DNA of 10,122 nt from Candidatus Heimdallarchaeota archaeon (GTDB lineage Archaea; Asgardarchaeota; Heimdallarchaeia; Heimdallarchaeales; Kariarchaeaceae): contig DAOUUM010000065.1 in assembly GCA_030668165.1 (NCBI GenBank), forward strand, positions 1 through 10,122, read 5' to 3'. A program made the translations under genes and the position numbers. The notes under the pieces were generated by a model. The model saw only the letters and a program-made list of their open reading frames with translations, was not told the origin of the DNA and ran no database searches. This document shows, in pieces, positions 1 through 6,169 of the stretch. Numbering within the stretch: position 1 is the stretch's first letter; every line of letters starts with the position of its first letter.

Positions 1-927
1 AGCCTCAGCCTCGAGTTTCATCAAAATTGCATCAGCATCTGCCTGGGCTTGAACTCTTCTTGCCTCAGCCTGAGCCGATGCATCGATGGTTCTTTTCTCA
101 GCAAGTGCAGATGCTTCGATAATCGTTCTTTCCTTCTCTATCTCTTGCTTTCTCTTGGTATCAACATCTAGGACTTCCATCTCTTTTATGGTCAATTCAC
201 GCCTCTGATCAGCAATGTATTGTTCCTGTTTATACCTAGCCTCTTCTGATCTCTGGAAAGACTCTTGCTTCTTGATTTCAGATTCGGATTGTTTTTCAGC
301 CTCATAAATCTCTGCCAGGGATACTTGTTCTGCTTCAGCAATCCTAGCCTCCTTGTGAATCTCAGATGATCGACGTCTTTCCATATCATGGATAACTGAG
401 GTATCAACCAGATCGGTAATGTTTTTGATATCAAAAAGTGTTACTTTTAGACCAATTCTTGCAAGACTATCTGCGGTAGATGTATAAATCGCGTTCTCAA
501 TTGTATCTCTCTCACGCATGATTGTGACCAGATCATGAAGCATAGCTTGGCTTCTGGTAGCTGATTGTATCGTATCATCAACGATGGGCTTGATCTCATT
601 GGGAGCTCCTGTTTCAAAAGTCTCAGCAGCTTTTCTTGGGTCAGCAATCTGAACCTTACAACTGATTTCCACTGCAAAAGGAAGATAATTCATATCGTGT
701 AGTTTGATCTGTTTCATGTTTACTTCCATCACAGACTTGCTCAGCACATTCTTGGTATTTAGGATGGGGATATAGACATATCTTCCGCGTCCGTCAAATA
801 CTTTGGTCTTCTTTCCCCCTGCTATAACATGGGCTTCATTGGGGGCTACCACATTTAAATTCTTAACTAAAAGTGCAGAAATTATTATTCCTGACACAAT
901 CAGTGTAATAAGTAGAGCTGTATCCAT
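1..927 (-). CDS. Flotillin-like SPFH/band 7 membrane scaffold protein, C-terminus off the left edge
   Basis: I translated this gene by hand: the reading frame is open for 309 codons from ATG at 927 to the window edge. Residues 4-21 are a hydrophobic N-terminal anchor. Residues about 24-190 form the SPFH/PHB domain, opening with VVAPNEAHVIAGG and containing IGLKVTLFDIKNITD, both close to flotillin. From about 185 onward the protein is a charged, Glu/Ala-rich coiled coil with repeated EA, AEA and QAQADADA stretches, the usual oligomerising stalk of flotillins. By analogy it would sit on the inner face of the cell membrane and oligomerise into ordered microdomains. Flotillins usually have 420-500 residues, so roughly the last third is missing from the window, not from the gene. 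A GGAG ribosome site (938-941, minus strand) lies 10 bases before the ATG and supports this start. The family call is firm; cargo and role are unknown. Confidence 0.9.
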   Translation of the reverse strand, partial: MDTALLITLIVSGIIISALLVKNLNVVAPNEAHVIAGGKKTKVFDGRGRYVYIPILNTKNVLSKSVMEVNMKQIKLHDMNYLPFAVEISCKVQIADPRKAAETFETGAPNEIKPIVDDTIQSATRSQAMLHDLVTIMRERDTIENAIYTSTADSLARIGLKVTLFDIKNITDLVDTSVIHDMERRRSSEIHKEARIAEAEQVSLAEIYEAEKQSESEIKKQESFQRSEEARYKQEQYIADQRRELTIKEMEVLDVDTKRKQEIEKERTIIEASALAEKRTIDASAQAEARRVQAQADADAILMKLEAEA

Positions 928-1039
928 TTTTTGAATTCTCCGTCATAGAAGTAGGATACATCCATGTATTAAAGGTATTACTAGTTACTTCATAAAAATT
1001 TAAAATTTTTGAATTAACCTTTCTAAAAATCATTTTTTT
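928..1039 (-). promoter_or_regulatory. Gap between DUF389 and flotillin genes: T-tracts and a possible TATA element
   Basis: The minus strand after the DUF389 stop is very A/T-rich, with T-runs that could end that transcript in the archaeal oligo-T manner. At 994-1010 there is a perfect inverted repeat, AAAAATTT and AAATTTTT around one A. Its TTTTAAATTT core could also be the TATA box of the flotillin gene. That would place the transcript start near 975 and give a leader of about 50 bases containing the GGAG ribosome site at 938-941. Terminator and promoter readings are not exclusive, and neither is proven. Confidence 0.3.
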
Positions 1040-2029
1040 TTAGATCACATCTAGCCAGATGAGGTATAAATAACTAAGATAAATAAATGTAATAATTGCA
1101 AACGAAGTCAGTATTTTACTATTTCTAGATGTTCTACTAGCATATCTCTTGGATTTTCCAGCAGTTCGGGGTAGTTCAAAAATAATGAACATTAGGGAAC
1201 AGCTGGCATTGATGGCAACTATATTCATTAGAAGCAGTAGAGTTGCAGCGGCAGCTCCTTCAAATTGAAAGAGTGCGAGATATAAGCCAATATTTGCGGC
1301 TGGGGGTGCTAGAGATGCTGCAATTGCCACTCCAACCATAGATAGACTCTGTCCCTTGGATATTATCACCCCAGCTGCAATCCCAGATAGCATTGCAAAT
1401 ACAATATTGTATGGATCTGCCTCAGTTGCTCTCTCGATCATCTGCTCTGTGATATCAATCTCCTTGATCCCTGTAATTAATCCCACAGCCAATCCCACAG
1501 CCACGGTAGATCCGATTCCCACGACCTCCGCAATCATTCCCTTCCTCAATAGACCACGTCCTGGGAATAGAACTCCAATACTTGTAAGTGCTACTGGTCC
1601 TAGCAGGGGGGCAACAATCATGCTTCCAATAATGATAACTATGCTATTCGACATCAAACCAAAGGCTGCCAATGCTGCGGAGAGGATTACCAGAGTAATA
1701 TACTCAACAGAAAGAACAGCAGAACGTTCAATATTTGCCAATATTTCCTCTACATTTGCAGCAGCTGATTTTCCCACAGTACTTTGATCCTTTCCACTGT
1801 CAATGAATAAAGACATGGGGACAATTGAAATACTCCCGAACAAGTCTCCTACCCCCCTCGACTTCAATTCATGGAGTAAATTGTTTGTGTAACTATCCTC
1901 TACCTTGATTATGTATAAATATCTAGCATCATTTAGTTCCATTCTGGACCAGATCAACTTGAAGTCATTTGTGACATCCTCTATGGTATCCTGTCGATCC
2001 ATTGGTACTTCAATACGAAGCTCTTTCAT
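1040..2029 (-). CDS. DUF389 family multi-pass membrane protein
   Basis: A 329-residue protein with a soluble N-terminal domain (residues 1-about 75), a linker, and six or seven membrane segments at about 107-124, 128-152, 165-187, 207-224, 229-252, 258-284 and 307-325. The segment NSIVIIIGSMIVAPLLGP (127-144) and the later SLAPPAANIGL (239-249) are the hallmarks of the DUF389/TIGR00341 family, which is found in bacteria and archaea and has no established biochemical function. The length and the order of soluble domain then membrane block are normal for the family. The ATG at 2029 is supported by a TATA-like element centred about 26 bases upstream, which predicts a leaderless mRNA. It lies on the same strand as the flotillin gene, 112 bases ahead of it, and is divergent from the EamA transporter. 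The family call is confident; the function is not known. Confidence 0.88.
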   Translation of the reverse strand: MKELRIEVPMDRQDTIEDVTNDFKLIWSRMELNDARYLYIIKVEDSYTNNLLHELKSRGVGDLFGSISIVPMSLFIDSGKDQSTVGKSAAANVEEILANIERSAVLSVEYITLVILSAALAAFGLMSNSIVIIIGSMIVAPLLGPVALTSIGVLFPGRGLLRKGMIAEVVGIGSTVAVGLAVGLITGIKEIDITEQMIERATEADPYNIVFAMLSGIAAGVIISKGQSLSMVGVAIAASLAPPAANIGLYLALFQFEGAAAATLLLLMNIVAINASCSLMFIIFELPRTAGKSKRYASRTSRNSKILTSFAIITFIYLSYLYLIWLDVI

Positions 2030-2044
2030 TGAATTGATCTTATA

Positions 2045-2082
2045 GATATATACTTTATAATCATTTTCTATTCAATAGAAAA
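2045..2082 (-). promoter_or_regulatory. DUF389 promoter with an adjoining 19-bp perfect palindrome
   Basis: On the minus strand TTATAAAGTATATATC (2045-2060) is centred about 26 bases before the ATG, the spacing expected for a leaderless archaeal transcript. Immediately upstream, over the position where the BRE should be, lies the perfect inverted repeat TTTTCTATTCAATAGAAAA (2064-2082): nine-base arms around a single C. A protein bound there would compete with TFB, so an operator is a reasonable inference. Confidence 0.5.
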
Positions 2083-2114
2083 TAATCTAATCTACTCTTT
2101 TAGTCCTTGTACAA

Positions 2115-2286
2115 TTTTTGTTACCTTTTAAGAAATTGACCAGTTTTGTAACCTCAATTGGTCATATCATGCTGAATTATGACAATTTTATCCTGTGGAC
2201 TGATACTTCAATATAGATCAAAACTTATTCATCTTATTAATTAAAAACCATAAGAATAAATTATTTCACTAATTAATAAAATTGAT
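2115..2286 (+). promoter_or_regulatory. EamA upstream region: three alternating half-sites and a weak TATA box
   Basis: Two overlapping inverted repeats are visible: TGACCA (2137-2142) with TGGTCA (2159-2164), and GTCATA (2161-2166) with TATGAC (2178-2183). Two similar strings, TTTTTGTTACC at 2115-2125 and TTTTGTAACC at 2144-2153, also occur here. A TATA-like GAATAAATTATTT (2254-2266) lies about 27 bases before the EamA ATG, compatible with a leaderless message. The half-sites could be binding sites for a regulator of either divergent gene. The rest of the gap is plain AT-rich sequence. Confidence 0.3.
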
Positions 2287-3195
2287 ATGACCCGAGGCAT
2301 AGTCAGATTGATTTTATTCTTCGGTGTTATAATGGTGACCACCTCTTCATTTATCATAAGATTTGCCAACCAGGATTCCTATGCCTTGGCATTTGTACGG
2401 GTACTTATCACTAGTATCTACTCACTATGCCTGGCTCTGATAATCTCCAAATCAAAAAGTTCTGATTCAATTGTCAAGGAGAAATTGACAGTTAAAGATG
2501 CAGGTCTGATATTCCTAGCTGGTGCCTCCTTGGCATCCCATTTCGCTTGGTGGTTCAGTTCCCTTGATTATATACCCATCAGTACCAGTCTAAGCTTGAC
2601 AAATACTGCCCCAGTATGGTTAGCACTGATCTCTTTCTTTTTGTTGAAGACTAAAATGAACTATCGACAAGTAGGTGCTATACTTTTGGTGGTACTGGGA
2701 ACAATAATTCTATTCATTGAAGCCATTGGTTTTGATTTCTCTGTAATTTTAATTGAGAATACAAGTTTTGGATTGATTTTAGCTCTTTCTTCTGCTATAG
2801 GGTTTGCAATTTATTTGTTGATTGCCAAATTACTTCTTTCCAAATATGGGCTGTGGCGATATTTTGGGCTGGTTAATCTATCATCTGCCATAACACTGAT
2901 TTTTTGGCTGCTAGTGCAGAACAAAATTAGTGTATTGCTCAATATTGATTTGTGGTTTTGGGGTGCATTACTTGCCTTATTCCCAGGAATCCTGGGGCAT
3001 GCAGTCTACAACTGGTCAATGTCCAAATTGCATCAAGTTGATGTTGCCATAGCTACTCTTGGTGAACCAATTCTAGGCACAATTTTGGCCTGGATAATAT
3101 TTACAGAGGTATTATCACCTCTTCAATCGATAGGATTGTCATTTCTACTCCTCGCCATAATCATATCTTTTTGGAGTAGAAGGATTAAAAAGTAA
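2287..3195 (+). CDS. EamA/DMT superfamily transporter
   Basis: A 302-residue integral membrane protein with ten predicted helices at about 5-27, 31-53, 70-92, 99-120, 125-148, 160-185, 188-211, 219-243, 252-273 and 276-296. They are arranged as two five-helix EamA repeats, the classic drug/metabolite transporter fold. The second repeat carries the typical stretch GHAVYNWSMSKL (237-248) followed by ATLGEPILGTILAWIIFTE (256-274). The charged tail SRRIKK is consistent with a cytoplasmic C-terminus. Family members export or import small metabolites such as amino acids or nucleotide-related compounds; the substrate cannot be read from sequence. The ATG at 2287 is the first in frame before the first helix. 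The gene is divergent from DUF389 and its stop codon is two bases from the end of the convergent CheR gene, so no separate terminator fits between them. Confidence 0.9.
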   Translation: MTRGIVRLILFFGVIMVTTSSFIIRFANQDSYALAFVRVLITSIYSLCLALIISKSKSSDSIVKEKLTVKDAGLIFLAGASLASHFAWWFSSLDYIPISTSLSLTNTAPVWLALISFFLLKTKMNYRQVGAILLVVLGTIILFIEAIGFDFSVILIENTSFGLILALSSAIGFAIYLLIAKLLLSKYGLWRYFGLVNLSSAITLIFWLLVQNKISVLLNIDLWFWGALLALFPGILGHAVYNWSMSKLHQVDVAIATLGEPILGTILAWIIFTEVLSPLQSIGLSFLLLAIIISFWSRRIKK

Positions 3196-3197
3196 TT

Positions 3198-4601
3198 TTA
3201 TCTCTTCCTTTTCTTGCGTTGTTCTTTTAGTCTACGATAGTATTCTTCGGGAGACACATTTTCCTCCTCTTTCTTTCTGTGTATCTGAGTATCCTTTCTG
3301 ACATCTGATACCTTTGATTTATCCCCAACATTTTTTAGCATAGATCTATAGTTTGTTAGTGATCCCGGTGTGCTGGATAAACGCTTGGATTGACTTATTC
3401 TTGTGGGACTTGTTAGTGGTGAAAAGGGCTTTTTGCTCGCAGTTGTTTTCTGTCGCATTACCCTCTGTCTGTTTTTCTCGTTGGTTAAATTAGTATCTTC
3501 AATTCTGGCCTCCCATTTCTTCTTCCTCTCCTCAAATACACTTCTAAAGTTCCTAAGATCTTCAAGACGGGTGGTTAGATCTACACTCGGTTTCTCTTTT
3601 TGTTTGAATACATGCTTCCTTTCCTTGGTTGGAAATTCTCCTTCAGGAACCATCACACCACCAGATTTTTGATAGATTCGATGCTTTGCCGATATTATGT
3701 CCACATATTTGCGCCAATCCAGAAATAGGGTCTCGGTTCTACCCAAGACAAGAAATCCACCAGGTCTCAATGAATTGATAAATTTGGAGATGACCTCATT
3801 CTGAGCCTCTCTGTCAATGTAAATTAGAACATTTCTACACAATATCAAGTCTACTCCACTTGGGTAAGTATCGCTCATAATATCTTTTTTTGAAAAATTA
3901 ACGGTTCTCCTGATCTCGGACTTAACCACGTAATCTCCAAATTTATTGACATCGAAGTATTTACTTACCTCTAGATTATCCATCTCAGCTACATACTGTT
4001 TTGAATATGTGGCGAATCTGGCAGTATCCAGTAAATCCTGGTTGATATCCGATGCTTGGATTTTGAGATTGATAGTCTTGGGTTTATTATCACTTGCAAT
4101 CATAGCCAAGGAGTACGGTTCAGGACCTACTGCGCATCCTACAGAAAGAAATTTAACATCTGCACTTACTTTTGACTGTGCATTCTTGAAAATTTCTGGT
4201 ATCACGTTATCCTTAATGTACAGATAGGTATCCCTGTTTCTGAAAAATCTGGTAACATTGATACTAAGGGACTCTTTTAATTCCGTAATCTCTTGTGGAT
4301 TTGATTTTATATATTTATTGTAATCCTCATAGCGGCTGAGTCGCAGTTTACCAAGTCTGGCCCGGATTCTCCTGAGAAGGTACTGATCCTTGTATGATTT
4401 CACATCAACTCCAAGTAGATCCAGTTGATGGATCAACTTATCCAAATTCTGAGTATCTGGAATATGTCTTACAATGGCAGAGGTTTTGCTAATATCAACT
4501 TTTGGTACAATCCTTTTCTTTTTGGATTCACCAATTTTACCTGAGAATAAAGTGGCACCATCGGCAACACGTTTATTCTTGCGATCCCGATTCTCTGCCA
4601 T
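3198..4601 (-). CDS. cheR: CheR-type SAM-dependent protein methyltransferase with long basic N- and C-terminal extensions
   Basis: Residues about 52-118 match the helical CheR N-domain, ending in the signature INVTRFFRN (114-122). Residues about 128-312 form the SAM-binding domain: the SAM-site motif LSVGCAVGPEPYSLAM (152-167; the usual GEEPYS is GPEPYS here), IQASDINQDLLDTARFATY (181-199), the beta-subdomain near 215-240, and DLILCRNVLIYID (251-263). Classical CheR methylates glutamates on chemoreceptors. At 467 residues this protein is far longer than the usual 270-290. It has about 45 extra basic residues at the front and about 155 at the back, rich in Lys, Arg, Ser and Thr, without a recognisable domain and ending in EQRKKRKR. 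No chemoreceptor, CheA, CheB or CheY gene is next to it, so the substrate may not be a chemoreceptor. The ATG at 4601 directly follows an in-frame TAG. Catalytic family is firm; use in chemotaxis is unproven. Confidence 0.88.
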   Translation of the reverse strand: MAENRDRKNKRVADGATLFSGKIGESKKKRIVPKVDISKTSAIVRHIPDTQNLDKLIHQLDLLGVDVKSYKDQYLLRRIRARLGKLRLSRYEDYNKYIKSNPQEITELKESLSINVTRFFRNRDTYLYIKDNVIPEIFKNAQSKVSADVKFLSVGCAVGPEPYSLAMIASDNKPKTINLKIQASDINQDLLDTARFATYSKQYVAEMDNLEVSKYFDVNKFGDYVVKSEIRRTVNFSKKDIMSDTYPSGVDLILCRNVLIYIDREAQNEVISKFINSLRPGGFLVLGRTETLFLDWRKYVDIISAKHRIYQKSGGVMVPEGEFPTKERKHVFKQKEKPSVDLTTRLEDLRNFRSVFEERKKKWEARIEDTNLTNEKNRQRVMRQKTTASKKPFSPLTSPTRISQSKRLSSTPGSLTNYRSMLKNVGDKSKVSDVRKDTQIHRKKEEENVSPEEYYRRLKEQRKKRKR

Positions 4602-4614
4602 CTATACCTTATTA

Positions 4615-4647
4615 TGTGATAATCTGAATTAATACTTTCGTATCACA
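4615..4647 (-). promoter_or_regulatory. CheR promoter bracketed by a 7-bp inverted repeat
   Basis: On the minus strand a purine-rich stretch and TATTAATTC lie about 30 bases before the CheR ATG, suggesting transcription starts close to the start codon. TGTGATA (4615-4621) and its exact reverse complement TATCACA (4641-4647) sit on either side of this element, 19 bases apart. The arrangement suits a regulator binding around the TATA box, but the TATA match itself is only fair. Confidence 0.35.
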
Positions 4648-4899
4648 GGGTGATATTTGTCGATTAAAAAATATAATTTTCATCTTCGATTTACTTGTTA
4701 AATTAGCTTGTTTTCAATAAAGAACAAATTTAGAATAATATTAAAAGTGCATACAGCAGTTCGCATGGACTTCAAATTAAATTATACTATTTTATTAAAA
4801 TATAATATGTTATATTGTCATAAAATAGTTGCTCAACCCCCAACTCTAGTATATAATGAAATTTTTTATCATTTACATTGGTTATATATAGTTAATATT
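4648..4899. other. AT-rich intergenic stretch with no gene recognised
   Basis: This is the left and middle part of the 443-base gap between cheR and the small cysteine protein. It is extremely A/T-rich, with many TATA-like strings (for example near 4796-4815 and 4881-4890) too numerous to single out. I see no tRNA, repeat unit or convincing coding frame. One open frame of 80 codons exists on the plus strand, but it begins at TTG and its composition simply mirrors the AT-rich DNA. Confidence 0.5.
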
Positions 4900-4916
4900 G
4901 AGAAATACATATATAC
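4900..4916 (+). promoter_or_regulatory. Candidate BRE/TATA promoter for the structured leader and small cysteine protein
   Basis: GAGAAATACATATATAC combines a purine-rich BRE-like stretch with ATATATA. It would start transcription near 4938, about 107 bases before the small-protein start and just ahead of the three stem-loops at 4955-5038. Other TATA-like strings nearby make this one choice among several. Confidence 0.3.
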
Positions 4917-4954
4917 CTTAGGAAGTACGCTACGAATAGAGGTTGTATAATCTC

Positions 4955-5038
4955 ATTGTACAGTAGCATTACTGTCAATATCAACTATTCCCGATGTCCC
5001 CGGATATCGCCCCATCCATAGTCACTAATAATTGACTA
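4955..5038 (+). promoter_or_regulatory. Three consecutive stem-loops: candidate structured RNA leader or small RNA
   Basis: Stem 1 pairs ATTG plus ACAGTA (4955-4958, 4960-4965) with TACTGT plus CAAT (4970-4979) around the loop GCAT, with T4959 bulged. Stem 2 pairs CGATGTC (4992-4998) with GATATCG (5003-5009), seven pairs including one G-U, around CCCG. Stem 3 pairs TAGTCA (5019-5024) with TGACTA (5033-5038) around eight bases, ending six bases before the ATG at 5045. The C/G-rich patch at 4990-5014 stands out from very AT-rich surroundings. The G-U pair in stem 2 fits RNA folding better than a DNA operator. It does not match a riboswitch class I recognise, and it could be a regulatory leader or a separate RNA. 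Confidence 0.4.
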
Positions 5039-5044
5039 AATAGG

Positions 5045-5242
5045 ATGAAAAAAATGAGTGTAATAGAATTAACACAAAACCTGAGCGGAATGGCATATGA
5101 CATATCTGGTCCAAAAAATTTACCAGATAGTTCATTATGTTCAAGCTGCAAGATAAAGGGAAAATCTTTTCTTTGTCTGACGCTTAAGAAAGCGCAATAC
5201 CCTGTAGTAAAAACATGCAGTGAGTATAAAACAAAATACTGA
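5045..5242 (+). CDS. Small four-cysteine protein, possibly metal-binding, function unknown
   Basis: A 65-residue soluble protein with a short N-terminal helix-like part (about 4-17) and four cysteines at 32, 35, 44 and 58 (CSSC, then two single cysteines). This spacing could hold a zinc ion or an iron-sulphur cluster; the residues are seen, the metal is inferred. I do not recognise the family. It begins MKKM, so translation could start at either the ATG at 5045 or the one at 5054. The GGATG at 5043-5047 would sit six bases before the second as a weak ribosome site, and H3 of the structured leader ends right before the first. It has no signal peptide or membrane segment. It lies 103 bases ahead of the PAC2 gene on the same strand. 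Evidence that it is a real gene is the cysteine pattern and the coding-like composition inside an otherwise extremely AT-rich gap. Confidence 0.6.
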   Translation: MKKMSVIELTQNLSGMAYDISGPKNLPDSSLCSSCKIKGKSFLCLTLKKAQYPVVKTCSEYKTKY

Positions 5243-5247
5243 AAAAA

Positions 5248-5290
5248 TTCAGAAATTATATAAAACCCCTACAAACTCAACAATTCTGAA
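5248..5290 (+). promoter_or_regulatory. PAC2 gene promoter candidate: TATA box within a 7-bp inverted repeat
   Basis: TTATATAAAA (5256-5265) is a good archaeal TATA box preceded by purine-rich CAGAAA. It predicts a start near 5287 and a leader of roughly 60 bases for the PAC2 gene. TTCAGAA (5248-5254) and its reverse complement TTCTGAA (5284-5290) flank it, 29 bases apart, close to the BRE and the predicted transcript start. Confidence 0.4.
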
Positions 5291-5324
5291 GAATTTTAAA
5301 AATTATATTTTTCCCGACCCCTAG

Positions 5325-5331
5325 TTTTTTT
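5325..5331 (+). terminator. Oligo-T tract, possible terminator of the small-protein transcript
   Basis: A run of seven T, preceded by a T5 run at about 5308-5312, lies after the small cysteine gene. Archaeal RNA polymerase often stops at such tracts. It lies only 15 bases before the PAC2 start codon and downstream of that gene's proposed TATA box, so it might equally attenuate PAC2 transcription, or do nothing. Confidence 0.25.
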
Positions 5332-5345
5332 AAGTAATTATAGTA

Positions 5346-6152
5346 ATGACCTTTGATCATATTTTGTCCATAGATATTATTGAAGAAAAAGCGTTGGAAC
5401 CGACAGGAAAGGTAATCTTGCAGGCCTTCACAGGATCAGGTCTGGTTGCTGCCATCGTATCAAATCACTTAATTGATAAGTTGGGGATGGTTGAGAAAGC
5501 CTACATCAAATCCAAGTATATACCAGCTGTGGGACTTGTAAGAAATGGAATAATAACTCAACCAGTCAGGATTTATGAAAATGATTCATATATTTTGGTA
5601 CTCTCAGAGGTATCCATACCCCAGGATGATCTTGATGAATTTATTGAGGGATTATTTGAATGGTACTTATCCATAGATCCTGCCAGTGTGGTGATACTGG
5701 GTGCTCTACCCACGGGTAGAAAAGCCGATGCCACTGAACTCAGATACAGTCTGGTCACCTCTGATGAGATGACCAAATGCTACCTCGAGGAAAAGGGTCT
5801 CTGGACAACCAATCAGGGGGCTGTGTATGGAACAGTTGCACTGACTCTTATGGAGGCAGCCAAGAGCAGTATGTCCTGTTATGCGATCCTACCACATTGT
5901 ATAGCAACAATTCCTGATTATCTAGCAGCCAAAAAATTAGTTGAGTTACTGTCAATCTCCCTTGAGGAGAGAATTGAGGTCTCCCCACTGGATGTAAATG
6001 CAAATAATCTGCGTGAGCATCTGATCAAGAAGGAGAAAAATCGCCCCAAATCCTCCAAATACAGGGATTTTCCCGATATTGAGGAACTCGATGAGTTTAT
6101 GTTTGACGAGGATGATGAGGAAGATTCCTCTGATTTCTCTAAATTTGTATAG
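5346..6152 (+). CDS. PAC2-family proteasome assembly chaperone-like protein
   Basis: A 268-residue soluble protein of the PAC2 family (archaeal relatives of proteasome assembly chaperones; PbaA and PbaB are studied members). The core runs from about residue 8 to 205: GKVILQAFTGSGLVAAIVSNHL (21-42), the conserved strand and loop ILGALPTGRKAD (117-128), a glycine turn GAVYGTVALTLMEAA (158-172), and IPDYLAAKKLVELL (189-202), the usual PDYxAA signature. After about residue 228 comes a Lys-rich linker and then a strongly acidic stretch (DEDDEEDSSDF, 254-264). The protein ends in KFV, with Phe at the penultimate place where proteasome-docking HbYX tails carry Tyr; the match is not strict. It would act in the cytoplasm on 20S proteasome assembly or a related complex. 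It converges with purA, 17 bases from its stop. The family is firm, the exact partner inferred. Confidence 0.85.
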   Translation: MTFDHILSIDIIEEKALEPTGKVILQAFTGSGLVAAIVSNHLIDKLGMVEKAYIKSKYIPAVGLVRNGIITQPVRIYENDSYILVLSEVSIPQDDLDEFIEGLFEWYLSIDPASVVILGALPTGRKADATELRYSLVTSDEMTKCYLEEKGLWTTNQGAVYGTVALTLMEAAKSSMSCYAILPHCIATIPDYLAAKKLVELLSISLEERIEVSPLDVNANNLREHLIKKEKNRPKSSKYRDFPDIEELDEFMFDEDDEEDSSDFSKFV

Positions 6153-6169
6153 TGTTTCGAATTATTATT

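Noticed and set aside
192..677. Two short minus-strand open frames (80 and 76 codons)
   Set aside because: They lie in another frame within the flotillin gene, which is continuously open from 927 to 1 and has clear SPFH homology.
1356..1787. 143-codon plus-strand frame
   Set aside because: It is antisense to the DUF389 membrane segments; hydrophobic codons give such shadow frames.
3403..4227. Plus-strand frames of 89 and 93 codons inside cheR
   Set aside because: Both are opposite the CheR frame, which carries all the conserved motifs.
4708..4950. 80-codon plus-strand frame in the AT-rich gap
   Set aside because: It starts at TTG without a ribosome site, its amino-acid content just reflects AT-rich DNA, and no domain or motif is visible.
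4992..5009. Stem 2 as a DNA operator
   Set aside because: The arms match only if a G-U pair is allowed, which favours RNA folding over a protein-binding palindrome.
5045..6152. Small cysteine protein and PAC2 as one operon
   Set aside because: Not excluded, but the 103-base gap contains a T7 tract and a good TATA box, so separate transcription is the simpler reading.
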